Positions 6,420 to 15,710 of a DNA stretch of 23,701 nt are shown in pieces. This DNA comes from an uncultured Peptococcaceae bacterium (GTDB taxonomy: Bacteria; Bacillota; Desulfitobacteriia; Desulfitobacteriales; Syntrophobotulaceae). The stretch spans positions 1 to 23,701 of the forward strand of contig CALBJS010000197.1 in NCBI GenBank assembly GCA_937892995.1, given 5' to 3'. The first letter of the stretch is position 1, and every line of letters starts with the position of its first letter. The position numbers and the translations under genes are program-made. The notes under the pieces were generated by a model. That model was not told the DNA's origin and made no database searches. It saw nothing but the letters and a program-made list of their open reading frames with translations.

Positions 6420-8969
6420 ATGACTACACCAATGTTACAACAATACCAAGAAATAAAAAATAGAGCTTCAGACGCTATTGTGTTCTTTAGACTCGGCGAT
6501 TTTTATGAAATGTTTGGACGGGATGCCGAAGTTGCGGCACCTATTTTGGAAATAGCACTCACTGCTCGAGATGCAGGAAAAGGTAAAAAAATAGCTATGT
6601 GCGGAGTTCCTTATCACTCTGTAGATAGTTATTTACCAAAACTCGTCTCAGCCGGTTATAAGGTTGCAATCTGTGAACAAATTGAAGATCCCCAAGCATC
6701 AAAAGGTATCGTAAAAAGGGATATAGTCCGTATCGTTACTCCTGGAACGCTGGATATTATCAGTACTGAAACAAAAAATAATTTTCTGGCTTGTGCTTAT
6801 AAAGACAAAGAATGGGGTTTAGCTTATATAGATATTACCACAGGGGTATTTAGTATTATCCAAACTCCGTCGCTTCAGACCCTCCAAGCAGAGTTGAACC
6901 GGATCGCTCCATCCGAGCTAATTCTTTCTGAAGATCTCACCTTTAATAATCTGTTTGCCGAATATTACATAAGCAATGTAGATAAGAATTGGTTTAGAAG
7001 AACGAAAGAACTTAGTAGTAAATTTAACGAGCAAACAGACCTTCTTCAGCAGATGCCGGTAGCTGAAAAGGCAGCTGCTGGACTTTGGCAGTATATTATT
7101 CACAATATTCCTAACTCCGAACAAAATCATATCCTTAAGATTTCAACTTATCAACAGAATGCCACTATGCTCCTAGATAAATGGACAAGAAAAAATCTCG
7201 AATTAATTGAATCTATTAGAACTAATGATGATAAAGGAACGCTTTTTTCAATTCTTAATCTGACTAAAACAGCGTTTGGAGCTCGTCTCTTAAGAAGCTG
7301 GATTCAGCAACCATTAGTTAATTCCCAAAGAATCGAAGAGCGTTTAGATACTGTTGAGGAATTAACTAATAATACCTTTCTTCGACGGGATCTGCAAAAA
7401 GCATTAGAAGCCGTTTATGATTTGGAACGGCTTCTAGGAAAGTTATCCTTAGGAAAAGCTAATGCTAAGGATATGCTAGCCTTGGCATCTACGCTCTCTT
7501 GTCTACCAAAAGTAAGGAACATTATTATTGAGAATAGCTCTATGAAATTAGCAGAATATATAGATTCGCTTGCTTGTTTAGATGAACTTGCTGTAGAGCT
7601 AAATAATGCAATGAATCCTGATGCTCCTTATTCTCTAAGAGAAGGGGGGATAATTAAAAGTGGCTACTCTTCTGAAGTTGATAATTTGCGTTCTATTTCT
7701 TCCGGAGGTAAGGAATGGATAGCACAACTAGAAAATCGAGAAAGAGAACGAACCAAGATCCGATCTTTAAAAATTGGTTTTAACAAAGTATTTGGGTATT
7801 TTATAGAAGTTACTAATGCCAATGCTCATCTTGTTCCTGAAGATTACCAACGAAAACAAACCCTTGTCAATGCCGAAAGGTTCATAACTCCGGAGTTAAA
7901 GGAATATGAAGAGAGAGTTTTGACCGCTCAGGATAGGTTAGTAACTTTAGAATATGAACTCTTTATAGATCTCCGGACCAAAGTGCTTACCTACTCTTTA
8001 GAAATACTAAATGCTTCCCAGTCCCTTGCTGAGATTGATGTTTTTGTCTCTCTGGCTGAAACAGCAATTCGGTATAATTATAATAAACCCGAGATAAGGT
8101 CAGATGGAATAATAAATATTATTGAGGGAAGGCATCCTGTTGTTGAAAGGATAGCGAATAATTTCGTGCCAAATGATACTTATCTTACGAAAAATAAACA
8201 TCTGGCTTTGATCACAGGTCCTAACATGGCTGGAAAATCTACTTATATGAGGCAAGTTGCCTTAATCGTACTCATGGCTCAGATAGGTTCTTTTGTTCCG
8301 GCCCAAAAAGCCTCAATATCCCTAGTAGATTGCATTTATACTAGAGTAGGGGCTGCCGATAATCTTGTTGCAGGTCAAAGTACTTTTATGGTCGAGATGA
8401 ATGAAGTGTCCTATATTCTTAAAAACGCTACAAATGATAGTCTCATAATTCTAGATGAAGTCGGAAGAGGAACAGCAACATTTGACGGGCTTAGCTTAGC
8501 CTGGGCAATTGTCGAGTATCTAATCGAAAAAGAGGGAGTACAAGCAAAAACCCTCTTTGCGACTCATTATCATGAGTTAACTGAATTGGAAGAACGCTAT
8601 CCGGAGGTGTTTAACCTTCATATTGCTGTGAAAGAACAAGGAGAAGAAGTAATATTTTTACATAAAATACTTCCTGGTAAGGCTGATAGAAGTTATGGGC
8701 TTCATGTAGCCAAGATTGCTGGTCTTCCCTTACCCTTAATAAGAAGAGCGGCAGTAATCCTGGGAGAACTCGAAAACTCCCCGTCTCAGCGAAAGACTGT
8801 CAAAGCCGTTGATTCTAACTTACTACAACCAACCTTGTTTGATATACCATCAACCCATCCACTACTTAAAGAAATAGAAGAACTGGATATTGATAACCTT
8901 TCACCTCGTCAAGCACTGGATTACTTGTATGATCTTATCAACAGGATTCATTCTTCTCAAATAATTTGA
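6420..8969 (+). CDS. mutS: DNA mismatch repair protein MutS
   Basis: MutS detects mismatches and small loops as a clamp-forming dimer and recruits MutL. The mismatch-reading F-x-E motif is F28-Y-E30 in GDFYEMF. The connector, lever and clamp domains follow in normal order. The ATPase part has Walker A GPNMAGKS at 600-607, the signature DEVGRGTATFDG around 680, and FATHYHEL. The length of 849 is slightly short of many MutS1 proteins but complete. ATG 6420 follows an AGGGGAT ribosome site. In B. subtilis cotE precedes mutS and mutL follows it directly; here no cotE is seen and two other genes separate mutS from mutL. Confidence 0.98.
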   Translation: MTTPMLQQYQEIKNRASDAIVFFRLGDFYEMFGRDAEVAAPILEIALTARDAGKGKKIAMCGVPYHSVDSYLPKLVSAGYKVAICEQIEDPQASKGIVKRDIVRIVTPGTLDIISTETKNNFLACAYKDKEWGLAYIDITTGVFSIIQTPSLQTLQAELNRIAPSELILSEDLTFNNLFAEYYISNVDKNWFRRTKELSSKFNEQTDLLQQMPVAEKAAAGLWQYIIHNIPNSEQNHILKISTYQQNATMLLDKWTRKNLELIESIRTNDDKGTLFSILNLTKTAFGARLLRSWIQQPLVNSQRIEERLDTVEELTNNTFLRRDLQKALEAVYDLERLLGKLSLGKANAKDMLALASTLSCLPKVRNIIIENSSMKLAEYIDSLACLDELAVELNNAMNPDAPYSLREGGIIKSGYSSEVDNLRSISSGGKEWIAQLENRERERTKIRSLKIGFNKVFGYFIEVTNANAHLVPEDYQRKQTLVNAERFITPELKEYEERVLTAQDRLVTLEYELFIDLRTKVLTYSLEILNASQSLAEIDVFVSLAETAIRYNYNKPEIRSDGIINIIEGRHPVVERIANNFVPNDTYLTKNKHLALITGPNMAGKSTYMRQVALIVLMAQIGSFVPAQKASISLVDCIYTRVGAADNLVAGQSTFMVEMNEVSYILKNATNDSLIILDEVGRGTATFDGLSLAWAIVEYLIEKEGVQAKTLFATHYHELTELEERYPEVFNLHIAVKEQGEEVIFLHKILPGKADRSYGLHVAKIAGLPLPLIRRAAVILGELENSPSQRKTVKAVDSNLLQPTLFDIPSTHPLLKEIEELDIDNLSPRQALDYLYDLINRIHSSQII

Positions 8970-9001
8970 GATAAAATTTTTCTTTTTTGGGGGGAATAAT
9001 T

Positions 9002-10672
9002 ATGAGGAATATAATAGGGATTGATGTTGGCGGCACGTTTACCGATGCTGTCTTAATTAGTGGTGCCCAAGTAATTAAGAAGGGAAAAATCCCAACAGAG
9101 CAAGATAATCTCTTGATTACAATCTTAAATGCTTTAGATTTTCTTTATTTATCCGATCTTAAAACTATAGATCAAATTACTGTAAGTACCACTTTAATTA
9201 CAAATGCCATTCTGCAAAAACGTTTACCCAAGGTAGAACTTATTCTCTTCCCAGGTTCGGGGATGAAACTATCTTCTTTGCCTTGGCCGGCTCAATACCA
9301 AACTTTTTCTGGGGAGTTAGATTACCGGGGAAGAAAAGTTATTTCTCCGAATAAGAACGAGTGGCGGCAATTAGCTAAAGACCTACAGCACAATTCTCCT
9401 AAGCCACTTGTAGCTATTATTAGTAAATTTTCCCATAGAAATAATGTTTTTGAAAAACAACTAGCTGCTTACCTAGAAAAAGAAATTCCTGATATCTCTA
9501 TTGCCTTAGGAAGTGAATGGGGACAATCTAATTTCTATCGCAGAAGCTTAACTACTTACCTTAATTTAGCAAGTACGGGCTTAGCATCTGATTTTGCACT
9601 TAAATTGAAAAAGGCTGTTTTAGAAAGGGGAAGCAAGGCTCCTATACGGGTGCTCAAAGCTGATGGAGGAGTATTACCCCTAGAGAAAATTAGACCTGTA
9701 GAATCAATCTATTCTGGACCAGCGGCCAGTGTCCTTGGAGCACTGGCTCAAAATAATCCTAAAGAATCATATATTGTCGTTGATGTAGGTGGGACAACTA
9801 CCGATATAGGTTTAGTACTCTCGGGTTCTCCTTTAATCAGTTCTCATGGTGCCCAAATAGGCCCCTTCTTAACAAATATTCGTTCCCTAGCGGTACGGTC
9901 TATATCGGTCGGCGGAGATTCAGCAGTCATTTTAAATAATGAAAAAGTTATTCTAGCTAGTTACCGTTTGGGACCTGCTTATTGCCTAGGAGGGAATAAC
10001 GCCACTCCGACAGATGCTATGTGCTACCTTGATCTGATTAATTACGGAAGTTACACTAAATCCGAAGAAGCCTTAGCTAATCTTTTACCTGAAAATAAGC
10101 AAGAAAAACGATTTATAAAGCAAATAGCGGAGTTAATTCTCAATAATATGGCGGAACAAATCGGTACAGCTATTGAACAATTACTTTTGGAATGGAAAAC
10201 TGAACCCGCTTATAAGGTTTGGGAAGTTTTGCACCAAAAGGAGAATTATAAATTCTATATTCAACTAAGTGGGGGAGGGGCTTCAGGTATTGCTTCAGCT
10301 TTAGAACAAAGGATGCAAACAAAAACTATCTTAACAGATTCATCTGCCGTCTCTAACGCTATCGGAGCCGCCATGGCTAAACCTACGTTTTCTTGGACCT
10401 TAAATCTTGATACTTATCTTTCTCGTTATAGAATCGAAGAAACTGGGGAACAGGGGGAGTGGAATGGTTCAAAAAAACCTCATGGAGAAGTTGAATTATT
10501 CTTAAAAGAATTAGCCCAGGATCAGGCAGAAAAAATGGGAATAGAGGCTAGTACCTTACAAAAAGAGCCTTTTGACTATTTCCCTTTAGTAGAAGGTTAT
10601 CAGACTGTAGGACAGATAATCAGAGGTGCTATTCATGTAAAACCAGGAGTAACAGGGAGGATTAAGGGATGA
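9002..10672 (+). CDS. Stand-alone hydantoinase/oxoprolinase (HyuA-like) family protein
   Basis: A member of the HyuA/5-oxoprolinase ATPase fold, whose relatives hydrolyse hydantoins or 5-oxoproline using ATP. The N-terminal GIDVGGTFTDAV and the central VDVGGTTTDIGLVL are the two phosphate-binding motifs of this actin-like fold. LSGGGASG near residue 425 belongs to the adenosine-binding side. At 556 residues it is shorter than typical HyuA (about 650-700), and no HyuB partner is nearby, so its substrate is unknown. ATG 9002 is chosen because GGGGGGA at 8990-8995 lies just upstream; the in-frame TTG at 8987 would put this site inside the gene. Its stop overlaps the next start in ATGA, indicating translational coupling. 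Confidence 0.85.
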   Translation: MRNIIGIDVGGTFTDAVLISGAQVIKKGKIPTEQDNLLITILNALDFLYLSDLKTIDQITVSTTLITNAILQKRLPKVELILFPGSGMKLSSLPWPAQYQTFSGELDYRGRKVISPNKNEWRQLAKDLQHNSPKPLVAIISKFSHRNNVFEKQLAAYLEKEIPDISIALGSEWGQSNFYRRSLTTYLNLASTGLASDFALKLKKAVLERGSKAPIRVLKADGGVLPLEKIRPVESIYSGPAASVLGALAQNNPKESYIVVDVGGTTTDIGLVLSGSPLISSHGAQIGPFLTNIRSLAVRSISVGGDSAVILNNEKVILASYRLGPAYCLGGNNATPTDAMCYLDLINYGSYTKSEEALANLLPENKQEKRFIKQIAELILNNMAEQIGTAIEQLLLEWKTEPAYKVWEVLHQKENYKFYIQLSGGGASGIASALEQRMQTKTILTDSSAVSNAIGAAMAKPTFSWTLNLDTYLSRYRIEETGEQGEWNGSKKPHGEVELFLKELAQDQAEKMGIEASTLQKEPFDYFPLVEGYQTVGQIIRGAIHVKPGVTGRIKG

Positions 10673-12015
10673 AGAAAACTGGGATAATATTTTTCCCCGC
10701 TTTTGATTGGTCACTTGGCGAGTCTCACCCCGAGAGGGAAGAACGCCTTCTCTATACTCAGGAACAGATTTTCGAAGAGGGAGTCATGGATCTTCCCCAA
10801 ATTAAACAATACTCTCCAAATGTTGCTGATCTTTTTGAGGTCTTGAGGACTCAGGCCATATTTCCGAGCCCCGAAGAGCACAATCTTGATGCTCATCTCA
10901 TTGCCGTCGGTAGTTCTTTAATTCTAGGAAAAGCTATAATGGCTAAAGAGATTGATAATGGATTCTCCCTTGTTCGTCCGCCTGGTCATCATTCAGGTGC
11001 AACGGTCTGGGGCAATCGCGGTTTTTGTACACTTAATAACGAAGCCATTCTAGTTAATCACCTCAGAGCTAATTACGGTATCAAAAGAATTGCAATTATA
11101 GATACCGATGTCCACCATGGTGATGGTACGCAAGATATTTTCTACTATGATCCTAATGTTCTTTGTATTTCCATCCACCAAGATGGAAGAACACTTTATC
11201 CTGGTACGGGATTCATTGATGAAAAGGGTGGACCAAATGCTTGGGATACTATTCTTAACATCCCTCTTGCTCCAGGCGTTGGAGATGAAAGTATCTTATA
11301 TACTATAGAAAACTGGGTATTACCTAAAGTTGAACAATTTAAGCCAGACCTCATTATTAATTCAGCAGGCCAAGACAACCATTTTACTGACCCCTTGGCA
11401 TCTATGAATGTTTCCGCCCAAGGCTATGGTAAAATTACTGAATTAATTAAACCCGACCTTGCGGTTCTCGAAGGAGGTTATTCTATTCAGGGTGCTTTAC
11501 CCTATATCAATTTGGCTATTTTGCTTTCTTTAGCAGGAGAAGATTATTCGGGGATTATCGAACCTCAAAAACCCCAACGTCAGGAAATAGGCGGACAAGC
11601 TTTCCGCTCTTTTCTAAGTAATATAAAAAGGCAACATGACAATATAAAGCCCAGTTGGGTTATCAAAAAAGACCAATCTCTCCCAGCAGGTGATTGGATT
11701 CATTTAGAAAGAAACATTTTTTACGATACTGATTACTTTAATGAACATCGTAAGGATTACATCCGCAAATGTAATCACTGTGGGGGAACAGTCCTAGTCA
11801 TTTCTGAGAGATTGCCGACTTTTCTCAAAGCAGCCTTAGTTAGGATACCATTTGAAGCTTGTGATGTTTGCGAACAATCCGGTTATGATTTAGTTGAACT
11901 CTATAAGAAGACTGAGAAGACAGTATTGCTTCAAAATCAGCTTAAGAACGAAGTTCATTTTTGGAAAGACAGTAGGGAAGTGAGACTATTTGAACCAAAA
12001 AATCAAACTACTTGA
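10669..12015 (+). CDS. Histone-deacetylase-family enzyme with C-terminal zinc-ribbon-like extension
   Basis: An arginase/deacetylase-fold enzyme of the HDAC/AcuC/acetylpolyamine amidohydrolase superfamily. All active-site elements are present: tandem histidines H107-H108 in RPPGHHSG, zinc ligands D147 and H149 in DTDVHHGDG, D236 in SAGQDNH, and Y271 in EGGY. It should be a working deacetylase on an unknown substrate (acetyl-lysine, acetylpolyamine or other). After the catalytic domain, residues from about 290 to 448 form an extra region with two CxxC pairs, C368/C371 and C398/C401, resembling a zinc ribbon. This makes it longer than AcuC-like proteins (roughly 300-390 residues). It is coupled to the preceding gene by an ATGA overlap and overlaps mutL by 26 bases. 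Confidence 0.88.
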   Translation: MKKTGIIFFPAFDWSLGESHPEREERLLYTQEQIFEEGVMDLPQIKQYSPNVADLFEVLRTQAIFPSPEEHNLDAHLIAVGSSLILGKAIMAKEIDNGFSLVRPPGHHSGATVWGNRGFCTLNNEAILVNHLRANYGIKRIAIIDTDVHHGDGTQDIFYYDPNVLCISIHQDGRTLYPGTGFIDEKGGPNAWDTILNIPLAPGVGDESILYTIENWVLPKVEQFKPDLIINSAGQDNHFTDPLASMNVSAQGYGKITELIKPDLAVLEGGYSIQGALPYINLAILLSLAGEDYSGIIEPQKPQRQEIGGQAFRSFLSNIKRQHDNIKPSWVIKKDQSLPAGDWIHLERNIFYDTDYFNEHRKDYIRKCNHCGGTVLVISERLPTFLKAALVRIPFEACDVCEQSGYDLVELYKKTEKTVLLQNQLKNEVHFWKDSREVRLFEPKNQTT

Positions 12016-13795
12016 TCAACATTCTATTAATCAAATTGCCGCAGGTGAAGTAGTAGAGAGACCACTCTCTGTCGTCAAAGAATTGATTGAGAATTCCTTA
12101 GATGCTGCGGCTAAAAAGATAGATATCAGAGTTGAAGGGGGTGGCACTTCTTTAATTACAGTTAAGGATGATGGGTATGGGATAGCACCTGACGACCTTC
12201 GTCTGGCAATCTTACCCCACGCTACTAGTAAAATAAATTCTATATTTGACTTAGATAACCTTGAATCGCTTGGATTCAGGGGAGAAGCCCTGCCAAGTAT
12301 TGCTTCTGTTTCTAAACTAAGCATCCTTTCCCGAACTTCTAAAGAAGTAGCGGGATATGAAATTAAGGTGGAAGGTGGAGTTTTCATCTCTGGAACAGAG
12401 ACAGGCTCTCCTTACGGAACGACAGTAACGGTAAAGGATCTTTTTTTCAATACACCTGCTCGTCGTAAATTCTTACGTTCTAACAGTACGGAATTTGGTT
12501 TAGTATCTGATATGATAAGTAGATTGGCTCTCGCTAGGCCTGATGTATCTTTTAATCTCCGCCACCCAGATAACCTCGTCTTGAATACTCCAGGAAAAGG
12601 CAATCTCCTAGAAACAATTGCTGCTATCCTAGGAAACAATACTGCCCGCCAAATGGTTCCTGTCTCCTATCAGAATGGAGATTTGAAAGTGAATGGTTAT
12701 ATTAGCAAACCAGATCTAGTAAGATCTTCCATAAACGGGGTTACTTTTCTTGTTAATGGTAGGGTCATCCGTTCACAGTTATTAAATCAAGCCTTAAAAG
12801 AAGGTTATCACACTTTAGTTCACTCGGGAACATACCCTATTTCCGTATTAACCATAACAATGCCCCCCTCTAATTATGATGTCAATGTTCATCCGGCGAA
12901 GTTAGAAATAAAATTTAAAAATGAAAAGGAAATGGCTGAGAGGATAACCAATATCATCAGGAGTGCTTTATTAGCTGATAAACCTATAAGAAATATTTCC
13001 CTAACCTCAAAGGGAAACCTTCCTCCGATTCCCAAAGATATTAAGACTTCTTCCAATAATGATTGGAGTCAGATTAAAATTCTATATAAACCTTTCACCC
13101 AATCGAATAAGAAACAAAATATCACTCTAGGGAGAGTTAATAAACAAGGAGAAACTATCGCAGAACCCAACGCTATATCAAGTTACACCGAACCGGTTGG
13201 CCAAAGATCTACAGTACTATTTCAGGAATTAAGGGCTCTTGGACAGTTATTCAATACCTACATTATATCCACAGATGAAAAAAGTCTTTATTTTATTGAT
13301 CAACATGCTGCCCATGAGCGGATTAGGTATGATAAACTAAACCAACAGCTAAAACAAAATAAGATGTCCAGTCAATTACTTTTAGTTCCTGAAACTGTTG
13401 AGCTAACGATTCAAGAAGAAAACATTCTTTTTGAATATTTTGCTAAATTACATGAAATGGGCTTTATTATTGAACATTTTGGGGATAGATCGTATTTCTT
13501 AAGGGGCGTACCAATCTTACACAATCTCGAAAATCCTGGGAAGTTATTTAGAATGTTCTTGGATGGGATTCTAACTAACCCTATTCCACCCACGCCGGAG
13601 AAAATCCTGGAAGAATGGATATTTATGCTTGCTTGTCGATCAGCAATCAAAAGCAATGAAAGATTATCTATTCAGGAAATGGACGAACTTATTCAAAAAT
13701 TGGGGAATTGTCATAACCCATTTTCATGTCCTCATGGCAGACCAACAATTATTGAAATTCCTAAACAAGAACTTGATAAACGATTTGATAGGTAG
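11990..13795 (+). CDS. mutL: DNA mismatch repair protein MutL (endonuclease type)
   Basis: MutL couples MutS to strand incision. The N-terminal GHKL ATPase has ELIENSLDA, DDGYGI, HATSKI and GFRGEAL. The C-terminal domain has the nicking-endonuclease motif starting D437-Q-H-A, plus ACRSAIKSNERLS and SCPHGRPT, so it is of the nuclease type found in bacteria lacking MutH. The motif normally reads DQHA-x2-E-x4-E; here E443 is kept but the last position is D448. QLLLVP after it resembles the beta-clamp-binding site of B. subtilis MutL. The TTG start at 11990 lies inside the deacetylase gene, with AGGGAAGTGAG upstream; it gives the standard QHSINQIAAGEVV beginning. The length of 601 is normal. Confidence 0.97.
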   Translation: MNQKIKLLDQHSINQIAAGEVVERPLSVVKELIENSLDAAAKKIDIRVEGGGTSLITVKDDGYGIAPDDLRLAILPHATSKINSIFDLDNLESLGFRGEALPSIASVSKLSILSRTSKEVAGYEIKVEGGVFISGTETGSPYGTTVTVKDLFFNTPARRKFLRSNSTEFGLVSDMISRLALARPDVSFNLRHPDNLVLNTPGKGNLLETIAAILGNNTARQMVPVSYQNGDLKVNGYISKPDLVRSSINGVTFLVNGRVIRSQLLNQALKEGYHTLVHSGTYPISVLTITMPPSNYDVNVHPAKLEIKFKNEKEMAERITNIIRSALLADKPIRNISLTSKGNLPPIPKDIKTSSNNDWSQIKILYKPFTQSNKKQNITLGRVNKQGETIAEPNAISSYTEPVGQRSTVLFQELRALGQLFNTYIISTDEKSLYFIDQHAAHERIRYDKLNQQLKQNKMSSQLLLVPETVELTIQEENILFEYFAKLHEMGFIIEHFGDRSYFLRGVPILHNLENPGKLFRMFLDGILTNPIPPTPEKILEEWIFMLACRSAIKSNERLSIQEMDELIQKLGNCHNPFSCPHGRPTIIEIPKQELDKRFDR

Positions 13796-13812
13796 TTAAT
13801 TTTATAATTAAC
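13795..13812. repeat. AT-rich inverted repeat between convergent mutL and M14 genes
   Basis: GTTAATT and AATTAAC form a perfect 7-bp inverted repeat around TTAT, starting at the last base of the mutL stop. There is no T-run after it on the plus strand, so termination activity is doubtful. The short gap to the M14 gene shows nothing else. Confidence 0.3.
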
Positions 13813-13864
13813 AACAAATAATAACAAGTTTTTATATGCAGAAAAAAACATAATTGAGCGGTAA

Positions 13865-14770
13865 TCAAATGGATAATAGACCGTTTAACATGATACTGCT
13901 AGCTTGGGGCCAGATAGACCAGAACTGACTAAGAGGTAAGGGATTTTGACCCCGACCACACTCGACCGTAAACCCCGGTCTTCGCCACCTATAGATAAAC
14001 CAATCTTTAAAACCAGCGTCACTGACTACATAGCGCACAGCTTTATAACCACTTACCTTTTGGAATTTTTCGATGATTGACTGAGATTCCGGAGGCTCTA
14101 ATCCTTCATATCCCCAATATATTTCCTCACCTTGGGTATGAAAAGCAATTACAACCTGAAAATCATTTTCTTCAGTAAAATCAGCCATTGCTTTAGCTTC
14201 AGGTTCTGATAAGGGGGAAGGACCAGGATAATTTAATGGTGCCTGTCCATTGGTTTCTCGTCTGTTGTATTCCCTTTCCCAATGAGCCGGGAATTGATCG
14301 TTTAAGTCTACACCTCTGATATTTGCTTTCCAATTTTGAAAGTTTGTCGATCCTTTATTCGCTTGCAGAACTTCTCTGTAGAAGGGATTATCGGCGGTAA
14401 ATCCATTTTGAACAAGATCAACTCCATCGGGATTAACCATCGGGACAATCCACAAAGATTTGTTCCTAAAAAGCTCAGGAATATATATGCCATCCATACT
14501 GCTGTCATTACGGTTAGCCTCAAGGTATTTCTCGATAAATACCATTAGCAAAAGTGTAGTAATCCATTCATTGGCATGTATAGAGCCATTATAGTGGAGC
14601 TGATTAGGACCTGTTCCTAATCTTACCGCCGGAATAGAACGTCCCAAGACACTTTGGCCGATATTGATACTTTCCAGTTCAGGATAATAATACCTTAAAG
14701 CTTCAAGATCCTTCAGCATATTTTTATGACAATAGCCAGTATGTACCTTTATGATACTAGTTTGCTTCAT
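13865..14770 (-). CDS. M14 family gamma-D-glutamyl-L-diamino acid endopeptidase-like protein
   Basis: A zinc carboxypeptidase-fold enzyme. Zinc ligands are H65 and E68 (HANEW) and H211 (AFHTQGEE); the catalytic glutamate is E270 in TVECGRGQNPL, and NPDGVDL holds the substrate-binding region. This pattern resembles the ENP1/YqgT/DppE-type peptidases that cut the gamma-D-Glu to diaminopimelate bond in spore or recycled peptidoglycan. ENP1-type enzymes carry N-terminal LysM domains; this 301-residue protein has neither LysM nor signal peptide, so it is predicted to be cytosolic (forespore, mother cell or recycling; inferred). The start at 14770 has GAAGGA nine bases upstream on the minus strand. 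The gene converges on mutL and diverges from the methyltransferase gene. Confidence 0.88.
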   Translation of the reverse strand: MKQTSIIKVHTGYCHKNMLKDLEALRYYYPELESINIGQSVLGRSIPAVRLGTGPNQLHYNGSIHANEWITTLLLMVFIEKYLEANRNDSSMDGIYIPELFRNKSLWIVPMVNPDGVDLVQNGFTADNPFYREVLQANKGSTNFQNWKANIRGVDLNDQFPAHWEREYNRRETNGQAPLNYPGPSPLSEPEAKAMADFTEENDFQVVIAFHTQGEEIYWGYEGLEPPESQSIIEKFQKVSGYKAVRYVVSDAGFKDWFIYRWRRPGFTVECGRGQNPLPLSQFWSIWPQASSIMLNGLLSI

Positions 14771-14861
14771 TGATATCTATCCTTCTTTCCTTTTCGAAAA
14801 TATGGTTTTCCTAATCCTATTTAGTTAACACTATTAATATCTTATTCAAAGGAATTAAAAT

Positions 14862-15710
14862 ATGTTATCAAATATTAATGACCAAATTACATTAGCCTAC
14901 AAGCTCTCCAAGAATAGCCAGAGCAAAATAATCGATGTAATTTCTAAAAAATATGGGTTTAACCTTATACCCGCTGAAAAATTGTCAGTAGATAAGAACC
15001 TCCCTCTAATAAGAATTACTAAAAACCATCTTTACTTAGAATATAAGGACCATACCTTTTTTTTTCATCCTAGCATATCTCTTTTGAGGATGATTAATAT
15101 TAAACGAGGAATAAAGGATCGTTTTCTGGAAGCAGTAGGCCTCGTTGAGGGAGATAGCCTTCTTGATGCTACTATGGGATTGGCTTCAGATGCGTTGATA
15201 GCATCTTGGGCTGTAGGGGCAAGAGGGAAAGTTATCGCCATAGAGTATTCGCCTCTCGTATTTATGTTAGTTAAAGAAGGTCTGGAAAGGTTAGAAAAAA
15301 TAATACCTTCGAAAGTTAAGAATGCTGAAAAGCAAGAAGCTTGGTTAGAATTAGCTAAAGCTTCTTCCCTAATTAGACCGATATGTGCTGATCACCAAAG
15401 TGTAATTAATGGATTATCCGATTCTTCAATAGATGTCATCTATTTTGATCCTATGTTTAGAAATACCATAGCAAGTTCCTCCTCTATCAAACCACTTAAA
15501 GAATGGTCTTATCCTGAACCATTAAGAATCGAAACGATTAGACAAGCTTGTAAGGTAGCCAGAAAAAGAGTTGTTCTCAAAGAAAGAAGAAATGGAGGAG
15601 AATTCGAAAGATTGGGGTTTAAGCTTTTAGATGGAAGTAGATACAATCCTATAGGGTTTGGAATAATAAATCTAACTGGGACAAGGGGGTATACTTCTTG
15701 CAACCGTTAA
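14862..15710 (+). CDS. RsmJ-like class I SAM-dependent methyltransferase
   Basis: A Rossmann-fold methyltransferase of 282 residues. FFFHPSISLLRM before the SAM site, motif I DATMGLASDA from D102, an acidic motif II IAIEYSPLV, and the catalytic-region motif YFDPMF (D196-F199) resemble RsmJ. RsmJ is the 16S rRNA guanine-N2 methyltransferase of Gammaproteobacteria, where the motif reads DPMFP. In Firmicutes the target of such proteins is not established to my knowledge, so an RNA target is inference. AAAGGA at 14848-14853 supports ATG 14862. Its last 13 bases overlap miaA, so both are probably co-translated; that neighbourhood favours a role in RNA modification. Confidence 0.82.
   Translation: MLSNINDQITLAYKLSKNSQSKIIDVISKKYGFNLIPAEKLSVDKNLPLIRITKNHLYLEYKDHTFFFHPSISLLRMINIKRGIKDRFLEAVGLVEGDSLLDATMGLASDALIASWAVGARGKVIAIEYSPLVFMLVKEGLERLEKIIPSKVKNAEKQEAWLELAKASSLIRPICADHQSVINGLSDSSIDVIYFDPMFRNTIASSSSIKPLKEWSYPEPLRIETIRQACKVARKRVVLKERRNGGEFERLGFKLLDGSRYNPIGFGIINLTGTRGYTSCNR

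Noticed and set aside
9002..10672. Annotation as 5-oxoprolinase or N-methylhydantoinase
   Set aside because: Only the HyuA-like half is present, it is short, and no HyuB partner lies nearby, so a substrate cannot be named.
11108..11378. Short open frames in other frames inside the deacetylase gene
   Set aside because: They overlap catalytic motifs of the real gene and lack start signals.
12031..12387. Antisense open frame of 118 codons within mutL
   Set aside because: It lies opposite the highly conserved GHKL ATPase region, has no ribosome site and no recognisable protein features; a shadow of mutL.
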